Notes: a model not told the origin generated them from the sequence alone. Shown: positions 25,820 to 40,415, counted from the stretch's first letter. The stretch is 64,000 nucleotides of DNA from Blasia pusilla (GCA_050084515.1 CM114273.1:28024001-28088000), one strand, 5' to 3'. Program-made: numbers and translations.

Positions 25820-28800
25820 TCAGGCATACGGTGGGTCAATCAAAGCCCACTCGAACACTTGTTCGTATTGCAAAGCTGCGCGGTCCCATGAGTAGTCCTG
25901 TGACATGCCCCGCATCATGATCCCTCTCCATTCGTTGGGATGGTGCCGGTATGTACCGATAGAGTTCCACATTGCCTGTGAGCAACCACGACAATTCAGA
26001 GTATTGAGGATCGTCATCACACCCGGCGACTAGCAACCTTTGCCTACTCTCAAAGCAGATCATGCCGCGATGGGAGGGAGTAATTACACTGGTGATACGT
26101 AGGGGCGAATCAAGAAGCAGAAATGTTCACACGACAGGGGACGTGTACTTCAAGTTCAGCTTTCGGAATGAAGATGGGATTACGTGGACAGCAAACAAAA
26201 CGTGAGTAAAGGACAAGATTTGCATGCAACCTCGCTCATTCCTAAAAGATCTTCTCAAGGGTGTCACCAGCGTGCTCAAGACGCACTCCTCATTTAAGAT
26301 CCAGACACAGGAATGTAGAAGGGATGGTTTATCATGGGAAAATCATCATCTGACGCTGACATTTTCCTGGGGTAAGACACGACTAATAGGCATTCCGTTG
26401 TGGAAGGTGCAGGACTAAATCCTCAATCACGTCAGCTCTGAAACAAATGAGGAGGGGCAGGTATATGCCCACTTCACAAGAACAAAGCCAGTGATTTCTT
26501 CTTTCTGAATTTTTTGATCTGGATTCTCACGAAAGCAATTCCAAGGTAAATATATTCCAGGTTTAGAAGTCCGGCTTTCATCCTCTCTAAGGAAGACAAC
26601 AAGTTCAACTTACCCCCAACATCGCATCTTTCGTCAGAGGGGAGAAGGTAAATCTGCATGGAGAGTGCATCACACAATGTAGTGTTAGTATCATCATCAG
26701 GCTGTACACATTGGAGACAGTTCTGGCTCTTCCAAGAGAGACACTGATAACGAAAAAAAAAACCTTCAGGAATAAAAAAAGATGTGTAGGGAATCATCTG
26801 GATTACTTACCCTGTCCCACTTCCCTGTCCGCCATTAGCAAGTGCATTGTAGTCTTCTATTGTGTCCTGGACATGCCCATGACGAAAAAGGTCAATGCTT
26901 GACACACATTTACATCACTCTTTTCCTACCACTAAAATCTCGGTACACGCTGACCAACCAAACAACCCCTAGGAGTGGATCATCAGTGATAGCACCAGTG
27001 CTGATCACAGGGTGGTGACAGTAGCATTTTCTCTCACACCAAACCTTGTACGCCCAAAATCTTCAGACAAACGCAAGACTGTCTGTCAAGCAATTCTAGA
27101 CAGTCGGTTAACTGGAGGTGAAATATTGTTTTCACACACCAAACCTTCTACACCCAAGATCTTAAAGGAAACAGGACAGGATTCTCTTCCAAGTTCCAAG
27201 CACTTCTAGACATTGACTACTGCCAATCGCATGTAAATCGCAATCCATGTCATTGACACTCTCTCTCATGTCTACGTGGTGGTGACAATACTTTTGGTAG
27301 CTAGCTAGCTACTCTTCTACCAAACCTTGTAAGCTTGAGAAGTCTCCCGTGTTACAAAAACTAGGAAAATTCTTCAGGCACTTCTGCACCAAGAGTAATG
27401 AGAATCGTCTACTGAGACTCCGTGCCACATGATTCTCACCCTCTTTGAGTCACTCTAGCTACATACGCTCATAGAAATCAGGTAGGGCTAGAAACTCGGT
27501 AGAAAATTGCAAGGCAGTACCCAGAGTGCAGCAAGAGGACCGCCTTGCAGACGGAAGGAAACGAGATGTGAAACTATTTCAGAGTAAAATCGACAGGCTC
27601 ACCCGGAGACCGCCGGTGCAGTGGACAACGGGCACAGTCCCGTACATCATCGCATACAGCTGATTCAACCCGCAGGGCTCAAAACGTGATGGCATGAGTA
27701 GGATATCACATCTGCAAAATGACCAGATATGAAGAACATGAGTTTATTAGTCGCTAGCAACTGATACACTTTTGAACTCGTAATTACGGACCGGTAGAAT
27801 TACGAGCAGATACAGCTCTGAAACTCGTGATTACGGACAGGTAGTGTTGGTCAACCGCAAACGAGGAGAAACATTCTCGGAAATACGTATGTCTCTCATG
27901 AGGACTTCATTACTATCAAATACTAGCTTATGATGTAAATATCCTCCCTCAACAAATAGATGCAAATACGTGAATGCGCCAATTACCCAGCAGTGATCCT
28001 ATGGGCTACGGGTACACTGAATCCAACCCAACCGCGGAACTTTTCTGGATAGGCTATCTCTGATGCCGCCATCCACTTCTCAACATCAGGGTACCCGCTC
28101 CCCAACATCACCTGTGCCAGGATTGGCAAATGAGAAGCGCTGTTAGTAGCATGTGAATCGAAGCACCAACAATGACTACTTCACTTCTGGAAAGACCTGC
28201 AGAACACCTAGCTCTACCAGATGGAATGCTAGTCAACAAGGGAATAAAGGGATTCATGAAAGAGCATGGTAGGGGGAAAAGGATGAGAAAATACCACAAC
28301 TTTATGAATACTGAGACAGCAACTTCACAAGATTGTTACCCCTCAGACCTTATGGCTACTAAACGGCATCAAGTACCGGTCAGATTAAGATGCGGCTCAT
28401 CAGCCTTCAGAACAACAAAAATTTACCCACTAAAGCGGTAGATAGACTCTAGAGACTTTGCAGCTTTGAAGAGCTTGGATGTAAAGCTCCTTGCCAAATG
28501 CATCGTCAGTCAGAGAATTTGAAAGGACTTAAATGAACTGTTCCAGGGAGCTTTCATGCCTAGCAGGCATCAAATTCAGTTGCCTAAGCTTTGAAATCAG
28601 TACATGTGCTAGAGTTAGAATAACCATAGCATTTAAGATGCTATAACTTTCTATTTCTCTTCCTCTTGTATGATATTGCAAAGCAATGCAAATGTTTTAG
28701 TTTCAAGCGTCATGTCCCTCTTACTTCGCTATGGACAATGAATCAGTTCATACATAAATTCTATTCAAACTAACTGTACACCAAAGCATTTGTACTGAAA

Positions 28801-31800
28801 CTTTGATATGAAAGAACAATTTTCTGAAACAAGTCATCCATTGATGGCAAGTACCATTTGTACATCATCCGCCATCAGTTCTGGAAGGGCAGCTTGAATT
28901 ATGTCAGGGCCCTTTTGATAGTCCAACCGTCCAATGAACCCAATCTGTCAATCAGCACAACAATAAGAGTGAGAAGGCATGTTCCCCTTGCATTCCCACG
29001 AAATATCTACTGGTTTTGCACAACTTACCTCAACACGTGCAGAGCTGAATTTCTAAGTAAAGAAAAAGAAGAACTACACTGGAAAAAACAAGTGAACGAG
29101 GCTCGCATCCAAGTCAAATAGGTTTGTATTCGGAGGTGGAGGAATCTTAAACTCTGGTATGTGACAGCATTCAATAATTGAACCAGAATATGGAAATTCG
29201 CCCCAGATATCAGACGTCCACAACCTTGTTTCTTATGGCCTATCAACCGCTTAGTGTCATAATGGAAGGACTCTGGTCCACAAGGAAATTAGTCTAGTTT
29301 GAGATAGACCTACAAAAGTCCATGAGCACTGGACTCTTGTAGTCTTATTCGGTACTGTACTTACAAGAGGTACGTCTGGTCGAACAGGCAAACCAAGTTC
29401 CACCTGCAAAGCAGCCTTGCATTCAGCCTGTGACCAGGAGATTCACAAACACAAGTTCGAGACCAATCAGTACTTTCATACAACCCCAGGGACTTGCCAG
29501 CCATCTATCCTCATTTCATACTGCTCCTGCCTGGGTTTTCTCGACCAACTCAAAATCAAACTAGCTATGCTACGCTGTTGAATTGGCATGTCCACCTATC
29601 TGGCTGACAGAGACCGGGTGAAAGACGTGGACAAGAAGCTGCATGATTCTTCCCAAAGCAACAGAAACAGCGCCACATCAACAAACTCATCAAAGTTTTA
29701 CCTTCCCATCAAGGTCCTGTGAGAAGAACTGTGATTTCAGATATTGGTCGATTGCTGGATTCCACTCCTCAACATCTATCCCATTTGTGATACCTGAAAT
29801 ATGAACAACGATATCAACGGATCATACTTCAGTTTCCTGTCACAGAAACCAACATTGCACTTTCTGCTCTCTGCACCTTGATATCCATGTAGCTTATCTC
29901 AGTGCAGAGTAGGAAATCCCACATCTGCACAAAAACTTTAAATAATGACACTGGAAAGATGGAAATGACTCCCTTAAAAATTTCCATCCAGAATTAGGTT
30001 CCTATCACCTTGCAAAAACTTAATACTAGGTTCCATTCAGCCTACAAACGTAAGAAAGTGAGAAAGAATGAGCTTGCTCATTGAGTGTCTTTTCTTTGTA
30101 GGTGTATGAAAAGTAGCTTGAAAATTTTCTGACCGTTGATGACAGCATTTCTGCTTCGTAGCAGATCATCAAGCCCCCATCCACCCTCTTTAGTGGTGAT
30201 TTCCCATGCATAACCCTGCATACAAAAATTTCTTAGGTCCACCTTTTCAACAAACCAAAATAGTGGAATTTAGGAACAAAATCCTGCTAATACAAGTTCA
30301 CATCCATTGTACTTATGACCAGCCAAATTTTGATTATATGATTCCTACGGCCGATCTGATTCGATGATCAGGCATCTGGCATAAAGCTGCACACGAAATA
30401 AGCTGGACTTTGAGCACTCTGTGATGCCTGACCTTTGATGCATACAGGCCTGGAGTTGGGAACCGTCCAATTACTATCCAAGGCGAATATCATTCAGTGG
30501 AACATACCTGACTCACTGTCAGAATACGATCAGCAGTAACAACGGCTCCTTTCAGATGATTAACCGCTTCACCTTTGTCAAGGGCGTGCAGTCTAGCCCA
30601 CTCTGGAAATACCCATTCCAGGGCACCATACCAGTCTGGAGGTAGGCCAAGGTTTTGATATGTTGTTCCAGCTTCAACACCCTGCAGAATCCCAATACAC
30701 ATAAAGAAGATGAGAAACACAAAAGCAACTACGACTCCTACTGCTCTTACAGCAAACCAGGGATAACAAGGTAGGTAGTACAAACATCCAACAGATATCC
30801 AATTTACCCACAACTTCGACAGCTGATTATTGTAAACAGGACCCCAGGAATTGGACAAACCAGCAGACGAAACCAGACCTGGAATATGGCATCCAAAATA
30901 TATACTAACCCACACTGAAAGGTGAAGTAGAGACAACTGGAAAGACATTTTCAGTTTCTAAGCTGGAAAGGAATTAGCGGTGTATTGCTTGTATGAGCAT
31001 GAGCATGAAGAACCTCAAATCGGATACCGTGATACCGGGGCATCTGGACCTCCCAACATCACGTAGATTCAACCTGCAATAACTTAAGGTGAAACTCAGG
31101 GGAGTCCCAATCCCAAGCCCACGGAAGGGGATAACCATTCTCAAGACATACCTGTACCTCATCCGTGGCTATGCTCCCCAGTCAAAGATTGGAAGTCAAT
31201 ACTCTCCTAACTTTAAATGATTCTGATGCGGAGCCCAAGCTAAGGAGCACACTGGCAAGGGATCCCAAGACAAGACAGAGGATGGCTGCCTTGAGTCTAC
31301 GGGCTTGCCTTGGACTAGAAATGGGATTTGGTTTCAAACTTCTGGAACTGACTTTCATCTGATGATTGAAGTAGTCTTTCAAATTAGTAAAAGAGGTCGT
31401 GGTGAAATGATCATTACCTGGTGAGCAAGGTTATGTATAGCCAGGATGCTGCGAGAGTTGGTGAACACATTGTGGCGGCGGTACTTGGCAGCTAACAATC
31501 TGGACCCAGAATACCTGAATCAGATAGCGCGCAACAAAATGGACTAGATGGCAAATGTAGTTCCACAAGCTCCTTGCAACACCATTCAAGATTATAAATT
31601 CTTCTGCAAACATCACAGTCTCACTCATCAAAAATCCAGAGACACCAATGGAAGGTGTGTGTGTCTCAACGAGGCAGAATGCAGAACTTCAACTTACACA
31701 GGTACAAGGCTGGCATGCCAATCATTAGCGATGAAGAGGCATTTGTCACCATAAGGGTACCCGCCAAGTGGCAAGACCAGGGGAGCCTCACAAGCTGCAT

Positions 31801-34800
31801 GGCAGAGGAGTGTGAACCGAAACTGGAAGCCCACAGAGAAGGCTCAGTCAAACGAAATGATGGTAATTACTGCATACCAACATCTTGTTACTTTCAGCAG
31901 CTTTGATTCACTATCAGCTCTAGATTTTTTTTTCAAATAAAAGGATTACCAGGACTTTCTGCAACAATCAGGGAGACTACTGCGATACGGTTACAATCTT
32001 CTTATCGCCCCAAACCTAATACCTCAGGAACAAGGAGAAAGTAATACCTGATTGTCCCCAAAAGCTCCTCGAGTATCACCATAAGGAGTCCCGGGCCTGT
32101 GGTACGATGGATGATCTACAAAAACCTATCCATCACAAAACCAAAATCACTTTCGTTAAAACGACGAAACTCAAATCTCTGTGCACGGTGCATCTGCAAG
32201 AACAGATTCTTACTGGTGAACAATGTGTGCGAATCGTGAGGTCCCTTCAGATATATATATATATATATCCACGACTCGCGATTAGATAATCAAGGGACTG
32301 AACGTCCTGGGGTGCCATCTTCAACTCAAAGTTGCACCGGAACTTCAAACGAGGTATTTCGAAATTCAAGAGGACTCGTAGAAGACTTTCAAATTAGATA
32401 ATGGGACCGAGTTTCAGCAATCACGGAACGAACTACGTATCGGTAAGGCGAAGTGCCTGAAAAGTATCCAACCAGAACTACGGAGATACAGGAGAATTGT
32501 CGGAAAGACGTATGTGATGCTTCCAAATAATGGAAGGGATTTCGATACTGAAAATGGAATTACATGAAGAGGCTACAAACGCTACCATGGGAGACGATCT
32601 AATAGTACCTAACAACGCAGTGGAGAACTCCTCCATGACACTCGTATACTTCCTTTCTAAACTATTCTTACTATTTATTTTAAATGTCTCTCTGCACGAA
32701 ATTATATGTTACGTCTAGTTTGAAGTACACTAGTGTGAAGCCCACGGAACAAACCATGGTAATGAAAAATCTTTAAATTTTTATTTTTAAAAGTAAAATA
32801 TTTTATATTTTACAAACCATTTGCCATGCGTTTGCAAATATAAGAAATGTTCTCTCATAATAAAGATGACCATCCATAACAAGGAAATACTGAAATTGCC
32901 TTGGCATTAAGACCAGACCCCTAGTATTTCCAAAGCCGGCAGACCGCTCCGTATGAAACGGGCATACGGTGTCTGCATAACTGGCTCGACCCAAGATTTG
33001 AAGGCGTTGGTCTTTAGAGCTGAAGCTGTTCAATCCTACCCCCCATAGCAGCACTAAGTATCCAAGCAACCAGTTCTCAAAACCCAACGAAGTAGCTCGC
33101 GACCATCAACTTCGCGGTCAAGTCCAGGCGGCTGTGTTATTCTGCTCTCACTCTCCCAGATCTGAGCAAGCCATGAGTAAAAACTCCTCGTTCGGACCCG
33201 ACCCACGACGACAATGTCCCCAGCTGCGTGAGCCAACGTTGCCATAGCCATGACGATAGTGCAAGAACGCGCAGTGCCTTAGAAGAGAGGTTGAGCAAAT
33301 GCAAGTTGCTGGAGGTGGGTGGCATTGGGTTGCAGCTTCTGACGCTTGCCAAGTAGTGCAAGAAGCACCCAGCTGTCGAACGTGGTTGCCTACCTGAAGC
33401 GACTGAGGTAGATGGGCTCCAGAAGGAGCAGAGTAGCAAGAGAACCGAGAGCGGCCTGTGCGAAGAAGGGAAAGGAAGGGAGAGAAACCCATTGACTGGT
33501 TTGGAAGCGTTCCAAATGAATGAAGTCTGAGCGGGACCATCGAGCACGAGAGTAGAGTGGGGGGAAGTGAAATCGACGCTATGAAGCGACGGAGAGATGC
33601 AGGGCTGATTCTTCGACGCTTCAGCTGCGATGACGAGAGACGAATGGAGGGAATGGAGAAAGTCTTACCCAATCAACGCCCGCGCGGTACTCATGGAAGT
33701 AAGCGACCTCGTGTAGCCCGCCGAAGCAGCCCACGCTGATCCGGCATTGCGCATCGAATGCAGCCTTGTAGAAACGGTCGGAGACGCCGTTCATGTAACG
33801 CGGAGACACCACCATTACCCTGTGGCCACGAGATGCGAGCGCAATTGGTAAAGAACCGACAACATCTCCCAGACCCCCTGTTTTGGAATAGGGCGCAACT
33901 TCGGACGACACGAACACGATATTCATGGGAGTTTCGGTTCTTTTGTTGTCATCTCCCAGTGAGCTGCGTGCCAACTCGGCATTCAGCGGGCTCGGGGTTT
34001 GCCTTTCTGTCTGCCCACTCCCTGCGCCATACAAAGTCAACAGCCCACGAAATGCGAATCCGATGAGACACTACAATCACTTCCTCCGCCACAAAATGAG
34101 CCATATTCTTCATGCTTTCTGGTGATCAATCACGTATAGTTCTTCCAACACGTTGTCCTCCGGCAACTCCCGCATGATCTTTATCAGAAATTCTGCTCTT
34201 CCGGCAGTGGCCTATCCAGATTCATCCTCTGATTATAGAGCCAGGGCCACTGGCAGGCTCGCATATTATGGTTGCGTTTCCAGATCCTCCTTCCCGTCGT
34301 ATCACCGGTGGATCCTTCATCTTCACACCTAAGATGACTATGATCACTTACTCCGCTATCCGATAGAGTCCTGGGTTTCAAGGTGACTTCGATGATCACA
34401 AGTCCCTGGACCGACGCACTGTCCCAAGAATCGATTGATCATTATGTGACGATTCTTCCATTTTGGGAGGGTAGCTTACCTTCACGTAGAGGGGAAGCCA
34501 CGGCAGACGCCACGCCCATTTGAGCTGCAGCTGCGTCCTGAGCATCTGCAACAATTGTGGAGTGCATGTTCGACGAAGGGGTAGAGAGAGCCGCGGATTC
34601 TGTCTGTCGAAGAGAAGCTTTGATTGCACTGGGACTGGTTTCATGGACGACCTGCCGGAGCCGAGCATTCTTGATTTCGCTCCCCCGATCGTCTCGATTG
34701 TTGGACACCGACAGAAGATTGTCCGAGAAATCATCGCGTACCCAACCTGATGCCTGCTCACTCCAAATCGTACCACGTTCAGAGAAGGCCCCGCGCCAAA

Positions 34801-34831
34801 ACAGTGCGAGGCTTAGAGGACTGGGCCCCAA
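25820..34831 (-). CDS. Soluble starch synthase I (GT5), chloroplast, 15 exons, 658 aa
   Basis: Transfers glucose from ADP-glucose to the non-reducing ends of short alpha-1,4-glucan chains during starch synthesis in plastids. Exons (coding, 5' to 3' of the gene): 34831-34480, 34021-33669, 32125-32048, 31822-31698, 31499-31418, 30681-30508, 30215-30134, 29793-29702, 29427-29365, 28944-28855, 28111-27987, 27711-27603, 26866-26811, 26653-26614, 25975-25820. All borders are GT..AG and all phases fit, with no stop or shift. The first 117 residues are a Ser/Ala/Arg-rich, poorly structured transit-peptide region. The GT5 domain starts near residue 150 with SKTGGLGD (ADP-glucose-binding KTGGL at 164-168). 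The C-terminal GT-B half holds [11 protein letters not shown] (about 469) and [12 protein letters not shown] (catalytic-type Glu 550), then CTGGLRD. The C-terminus [16 protein letters not shown] is typical of SSI rather than SSII-IV or granule-bound forms. GTGW, usual after the acceptor loop, reads GTGF here. The start is the first ATG of the open frame; a 5' non-coding exon cannot be excluded. Confidence 0.95.
32251..32268. repeat. (AT)9 in starch synthase intron 2
   Basis: A short AT dinucleotide run inside the longest intron (32126-33668) of the starch synthase gene. It is the only AT-type microsatellite of note in the window. Confidence 0.9.
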
Positions 34832-35374
34832 TCGGAAATTTCTCGCTTGAACTCATCAGAATCGTACAAAATTACCTCAAGAATGGAATTCCGCCAGCTA
34901 ACGTACGACAGGAGCGAACCATCACTAGCACAACGTTCATGGCTGGTCAGTCAACTCCGTTTCTACCATGATCAAAAAACAATTTGGACTACGATTGGGC
35001 TGTGCTATTTGAACGATACTCCGGTCCTGTGGCCTCAGGCCTCTCTGGACAGTAAAAGCCTTTCATGCATTCAGTATCCTCTCTTCGTCCGTATGCGATG
35101 CCGTCACTGAAGCAAGAGATGTTCCCGCAGAGCAAGAGAATTGCTCCCGGATGCAATCACGATCTGACCTGAACGCTAACAACTACGACTCACTTCAGAC
35201 GAAGGACCTCTGCGACACAATGCCAGGCACTCGTGTTCCATGAGATTCAGTTCCCCGCAATGAAGGGCCTGATGCTCACTCTCGGGAGGTCACGGGATAT
35301 GAGTAGCGCCTGGGTAACAGGGGGGGGATGTGCTTGCATCCCTCTCTGGACTTCAATTCCAAAGCTGTTGAACA

Positions 35375-35428
<54 letters not shown>

Positions 35429-36330
35429 AACAAACAAGATCCCACTGCTGGGGTCAGTCAAAGACCACCGAGCACACGAATTACAAAATCAACCCTCTGT
35501 ACCAACGTCTTCTGCCTCCAATGCGAGCCGAGCACAGAAAAACAAACGGAGCAAAGACATCGACGACAATCCAACTGCGTCACTCATTGCTCTGCCTACG
35601 AGTGCTCGCTCGCAAAAGAAGCATATGACGTTCCGGAATTCAGCTTCACCTGGACTCTGGTGCGCACCTCCTCCCTCCTGCAGGGACGGAGTCCTCGGTA
35701 GCGCAGCCAATCTATCTTCGAGGAGGAGGTCCGAGCGCCATCTTTGAAAGCAGTGGAAGCCAATTGCTGACAGTGAACAACCCCATCCCCAGACGACGAC
35801 GGGCAGGTTTCCCGGAGGAGAGCACAAGACGAAGCGCCTGCGGTGCTCAGCTGCACGGACGCCATCCCCCACCGCTCATGCAAATTCCTCAAGCGCACGC
35901 ACGCTCGCTACGAGCAACCCAGCGACCCACTCGCGCGATTTTGGTGAATCCCACTGCTCAAGTTCCTCGTCCTGTGCTTCGGCTGCCAATTCGAATTGCC
36001 GCTGCAGAGCTCTAGAATCGTAGCCTTTCCTGTACTACGGCGACCCATGCAGGCACTCCACCATAGCACGGGATCATCTCTCGCCGATCGATGGATCGCT
36101 CCCTCGCTCGCTGCGGTGACAGGATCGGATCGGGTGATCCTTCTCCACAGGCTCCGCTCGCTCGACCTGGCCGGGACTCGGGAGGTCTCCGATGGCCCTT
36201 AGCCCGGCCCGCCCTCCGCGGGGGTACCCTCGTTTGCCGCTGGGAGGGACGGGTACGCCAACGCCAGCCAGCCTCGAGACCGGCTACCCCGGTTCCTACC
36301 GTCTCGAATGCGAGGGACCTATTTTATTTG
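34832..36330 (-). promoter_or_regulatory. Upstream region of the starch synthase gene
   Basis: GC-rich DNA with CTCG words near 36100-36120 and a GA tract of 49 bases at 35378-35426, lying directly upstream of the minus-strand start codon. It probably contains the promoter and 5' leader. The boundary with AT-rich DNA near 36330 is sharp. Many overlapping reading frames of 80-140 codons on both strands reflect high GC and the GA run; none resembles a known protein. Confidence 0.45.
35378..35426. repeat. (AG)24 microsatellite
   Basis: A 49-base uninterrupted AG run about 550 bases upstream of the starch synthase start codon. GA/CT tracts are common in plant 5' regions. Confidence 0.97.
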
Positions 36331-37199
36331 TAGTCCCATCATTGAACGTCTTTTCTAATGATTTTTTTTAGTGTTCGAAGAGAGTGTTTCTTGGCATGGC
36401 AAAGAATGCATCGTTGGTGGAAAAAAGATAACAGTATGATAAGTTAAATATGTTTTTCCCATATCAAAATACTAGAGTGCAGCATGTTTCATGCATGAGA
36501 GTGAAGAGATGAATTCCATTTTTCTTGCTGCCCCTAAGGGAAACATTTTCTTATTGTCCGGTAGAATAGAAAACATTTTCTTATCATTCGGTTTCCACAT
36601 TACCATGTGTCAAACACATAGGTGTTTGCAAATCAAAAAAGCATTATATTATTATTATATTTATCATACTATGAAAGATAGTTTCTTTTTTATGAATAAT
36701 CTTAGATACATGTCTTCTCAACAAGAAAACCTTTTGAGGAATTTTTAGGAAGCTTGATTATGAGCTAGATACTAATCTCATTGAAAAAGGTACCTCTTAT
36801 TGTGAACACATTTCGAGATTAGTATTTGCGAGAATGTGTCTTTTGGATAGATGGGAAACCTAGAAAATAAAACTTGGGCATACCGCAATGGAATATTGTG
36901 ATGTGGTACTTTTACATGCGAATATTATCCAATACCATTTTCTTCCAACCCATATTCTGATTTTGGAGGAAAATTCAAGATGTTTTATTTTTTTCAAAAT
37001 AGAATTAGTCCATTCTATTATCAATTTAAAAATACACACTATCAACAGCCTATTGACACTATGTATTTTTAAATTCCTACTCCTCGGTGGGACTAGACTA
37101 AATGGTCACTTATGCGTATTGCACAACACGGGAAAATAAGCCTTAAGTCAAGTTGGTCATAGAGTGAGCTCGGCATGAATTCACGCTTATCTAGGATTC
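36331..37199. other. AT-rich intergenic DNA with small duplications
   Basis: The block gaaa(a)cattttcttat plus ccggt/tcggt occurs twice in tandem at 36541-36596. A related block (aaaacattttcttat, then tgtgtcaa, then caaatcaa/aaaatcaa) recurs at 43110-43175. No gene is supported. Confidence 0.45.
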
Positions 37200-37840
37200 A
37201 TGTTACGTACCTATTCCCTTGAATGTTAATCGTGTGTGTTGTGAAAGCTTGCATTCTTTACTTATCTGCCCCCAAGCACATTCATATTAACCATGGTTTA
37301 GATCAACCAACCTTACATCTTTCAAGTCTCGGATCACCCCTCAAGCTAGATAGATCTAGATGGGGTCAAATACTAACAAAACTTCTCACTCCCCAACACA
37401 AGAAAGTCATTCAAGCCTTGGGATGGACTTCCTTGATAGTATAGTTAACCAAACGTGAGCTAGCACATTCGCCAATTCCAACTGCTAAATGGATCTAGAA
37501 TGGGTCTCTAATTAAAACTCAATATTGGAGTCCTTGGTCAAGGTCTAAGATTAGCTTCCAAAACTATATTACTTGGATCTAATTTGGTGTTAAGACCCCC
37601 GATTTAGACTTCTCAATCCATCCCGTGCCCTTGGTTCATCTCTATGGTTCCCAAGATGGGATTCAATAGTTCCCAATATGGGGTTCAAGTTCCAAACTCC
37701 CTTAGAGATCCTCTCCCTTAGATATGGTTTTAGATAACTCCATCCCCTCTCTTTATTGAAAAAATTACTCTTGGGCTACTCTTATGGTCTTCAACCCAAA
37801 CTATCATTCCAATAGTTCTACACCTATTTAAGGACATCTT
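37200..37840 (+). repeat. Dispersed repeat B, copy 2
   Basis: Matches the reverse complement of 3960-4600 over most of its length (shared words are listed for copy 1). Its start near tattcccttgaatgttaatc corresponds to actcccttaaataccaatc in the other copy. It has no reading frame conserved between copies. Confidence 0.6.
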
Positions 37841-40239
37841 CTTATGTGTTTTTATGAAATATCAGTGTGTTGGAGCTTGCTTCTCAAAAGCTTTCCAAAC
37901 ACATCATAGGTATATCCATTATGATCTCAAATGTATATATGGAGAACCTCCAAATGCTTAGTCAACTTCAAGCTAGGTTACGGTCCCTTTGGAGTCCAAC
38001 TCTTGTGGGATTTAGAACTTCCCAAGTTCTATAGAGCATTTGATCATGCTCTTCCAAGTCACATTCATTATTGTCCAAGACGCCAATCAAGTCTCACGTC
38101 TAGATTCTACAACTCATACCTTACTTAGAAGATTCCAACTTATTTCCATGTTAGTATAAGCCCACTAGAATTCTAATACTCCACTTTGACACGTGTTTGG
38201 TTATGAGGGTTTTGACTATGGGCTATCATTGGAAATGGTCCCATCATAGTAGCTTTGAATCATAAAGGAAGGTAAGATTGATTAAAAAATTAAAAATTAA
38301 AAAGATGCAAAGTCGTGTTTAACATTTACCCACAAGATACACGTTTTCAAACTAGTACACAATATGCAATAGAGAAGAAAATGGGTGAAAATTAAGAGTA
38401 AAAATGAAGTAGAACAAACCATGCAACTTTCCCAAGACATCATCCAATTCATCCTATCAAGCCAAAAGTGAGAATTGAAAGTCTTTAACCCAAAATTAGA
38501 TTCAATATTCACCTAATAGTGCATCTTGCCAAGTCTCATAGTTATGAATGCAGTTGACAAGAAATGCTACAACTTTCAAGGTATGAGGAGCCAAAGATGG
38601 ATCATCTTTGATTCCACAATTTATTATATTCATCCATGCTAAATCAATCTCCACTTGTTGCTCACCCTTGCCAATGTGATGGCTAATCCCTCAAGATGCG
38701 TCTTGAAGAGTATCCTACCTCACAGTTGCTCATCTTATATAATCTTGCTTTGCTTTCCCTTGAAAAGTGACTTAACTCAAGGCTTGCTTGAGTATCTTAT
38801 CCAATCTTTAGTCCCCCATAGTGGTTATGCTCCTTGATCCTAAGACACATCTCACAACGCTTATACCCATCTTAGCTGGTCTTGGTCACCCTCACATGAC
38901 TTGAGAGTGTTTCAAGGCTTCCTCTTGTAGCCTAACTCGATGATCAGATCTAGATTGGCATATTGTTTTAAATTAGGAAGTGGTGCCCTTACTATTATGC
39001 ATCTTATTATATGGAATGCTGTGTACAATAAAAAAAGGAATCAATAAATTAAATTTCTTCACCAACCCAAAATTTTTCTAAACTTGACGAGCCGCTCTTT
39101 GACCAAAGGATGTGAATTTTTTACATTGATAAAGAAATTCGATGTCCATGCAACAAGACTTGAAGAAGTCATAATACACTAGAAAGTAGGGACTGTCAAT
39201 TTTTCAATAATGTACTAGATATAATTGAAAAGATATGTCCATATTTGACAAGACCACATTCACCTTATTCTCTTTTACATAGTTTTTATAGTGTTGATTT
39301 ATCACCTTAAAGACAAGAAATTAATTTGTGCATAACTTAAAACAACTGTCCACATAATCATACAATCTTTTAGGTTAGCCTCTCTTTTGACAAGTTGTCC
39401 CTTCTTACCAAGTGTGAAGCCTTTCTAAACTTGAAGCTTTTTTTAATATAACCCTCTCCACACAACTATTTCCTTTAGCTTATTGCATGTTAAACTCTTA
39501 AATTGTGACATGCTTCCAAAGGCTTGAAATGGTAGTTACTCTCTAGTTTTGGCTTGCTATCAATATTGAATGAAAATAATTCCAAGTCAACCATCCATCT
39601 TTGTAAACATTCAACCCGAAGTATCTAACCATGAAAGTTTTCCTCATATACTTCTATGGCCAAACAAGTTTATTAATAAAAGTTGGCCTTTTTTTCCCAT
39701 TGTGATAGTTTTATTGGATATTTTTCATTTTTCACTTATATTTAGTACTATTTAGGCACTAGTTTGGAAATAGTACTAAAATATATGAACATGGTAAAAT
39801 AAGCATATATTAATATTGTTTCCAAGATCTTTGGATGAATTTTTTTTGAATATGATTCAAATATAAATCTAATTTTCAATTTCATACCAAGACTCCCCAC
39901 AAACATTACGCTAGCCTGCTAGGCCTCTTTCTTCGCGAGGTTTTGGTAGTCTATATAATAGAATTCATCCCCTTAAGACTAGGTCTTGGGGGGTCAAGGT
40001 TGCAACGACCCGGATATCAGTTAGTCAGAGATGGACTTCAAATTGTAACCAGATACCGTTAAGAGGATGGGCATAAAAACCTCCGTTAGCAACTTCTATG
40101 TCTTTGTGGATTCTTTCCATCGATTATTCCATTACATGGAATGATAGATAAGAGCATCCCAATGACTTGTGTCCTCCTTTTCTCCCACTAGCATGTTGAA
40201 TCATGCACGATTAGATTCTAACAGTCTTAGATTTTGCCA
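37841..40239. other. AT-rich intergenic DNA
   Basis: No gene, RNA or structured repeat could be supported in about 2.4 kb. Confidence 0.5.
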
Positions 40240-40415
40240 GCTCAAGGTCCTATGGGCAGGAACCGAGTAGTTTTTTCAAGACGATATATTTCCGGTCTGC
40301 ATTAAATAGATATTTCGGCAATGTATTTTACAGTTTTTAAAATTCTTGCCTGCTATTTCAATACTAATACAAAAGAGACCCTCTCGGTTGTTGGCCAATG
40401 TTTGGGAAACTGATT
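40240..40415 (+). mobile_element. 3' tail of the non-LTR retroelement family, second copy
   Basis: The words gtagttttttcaa, gatatatttccggtct and tactaatacaaaagagacc match the 3' untranslated tail of the element at 17310-17465 in the same order and orientation. No coding part was recognised upstream, so this is a severely truncated insertion or an eroded copy. Confidence 0.5.

Noticed and set aside
33148-33672. Two overlapping minus-strand frames of 136 and 174 codons next to starch synthase exon 2.
   Set aside because: They lie inside intron 2, immediately after the exon 2 donor GTAAGA, and show no family resemblance.
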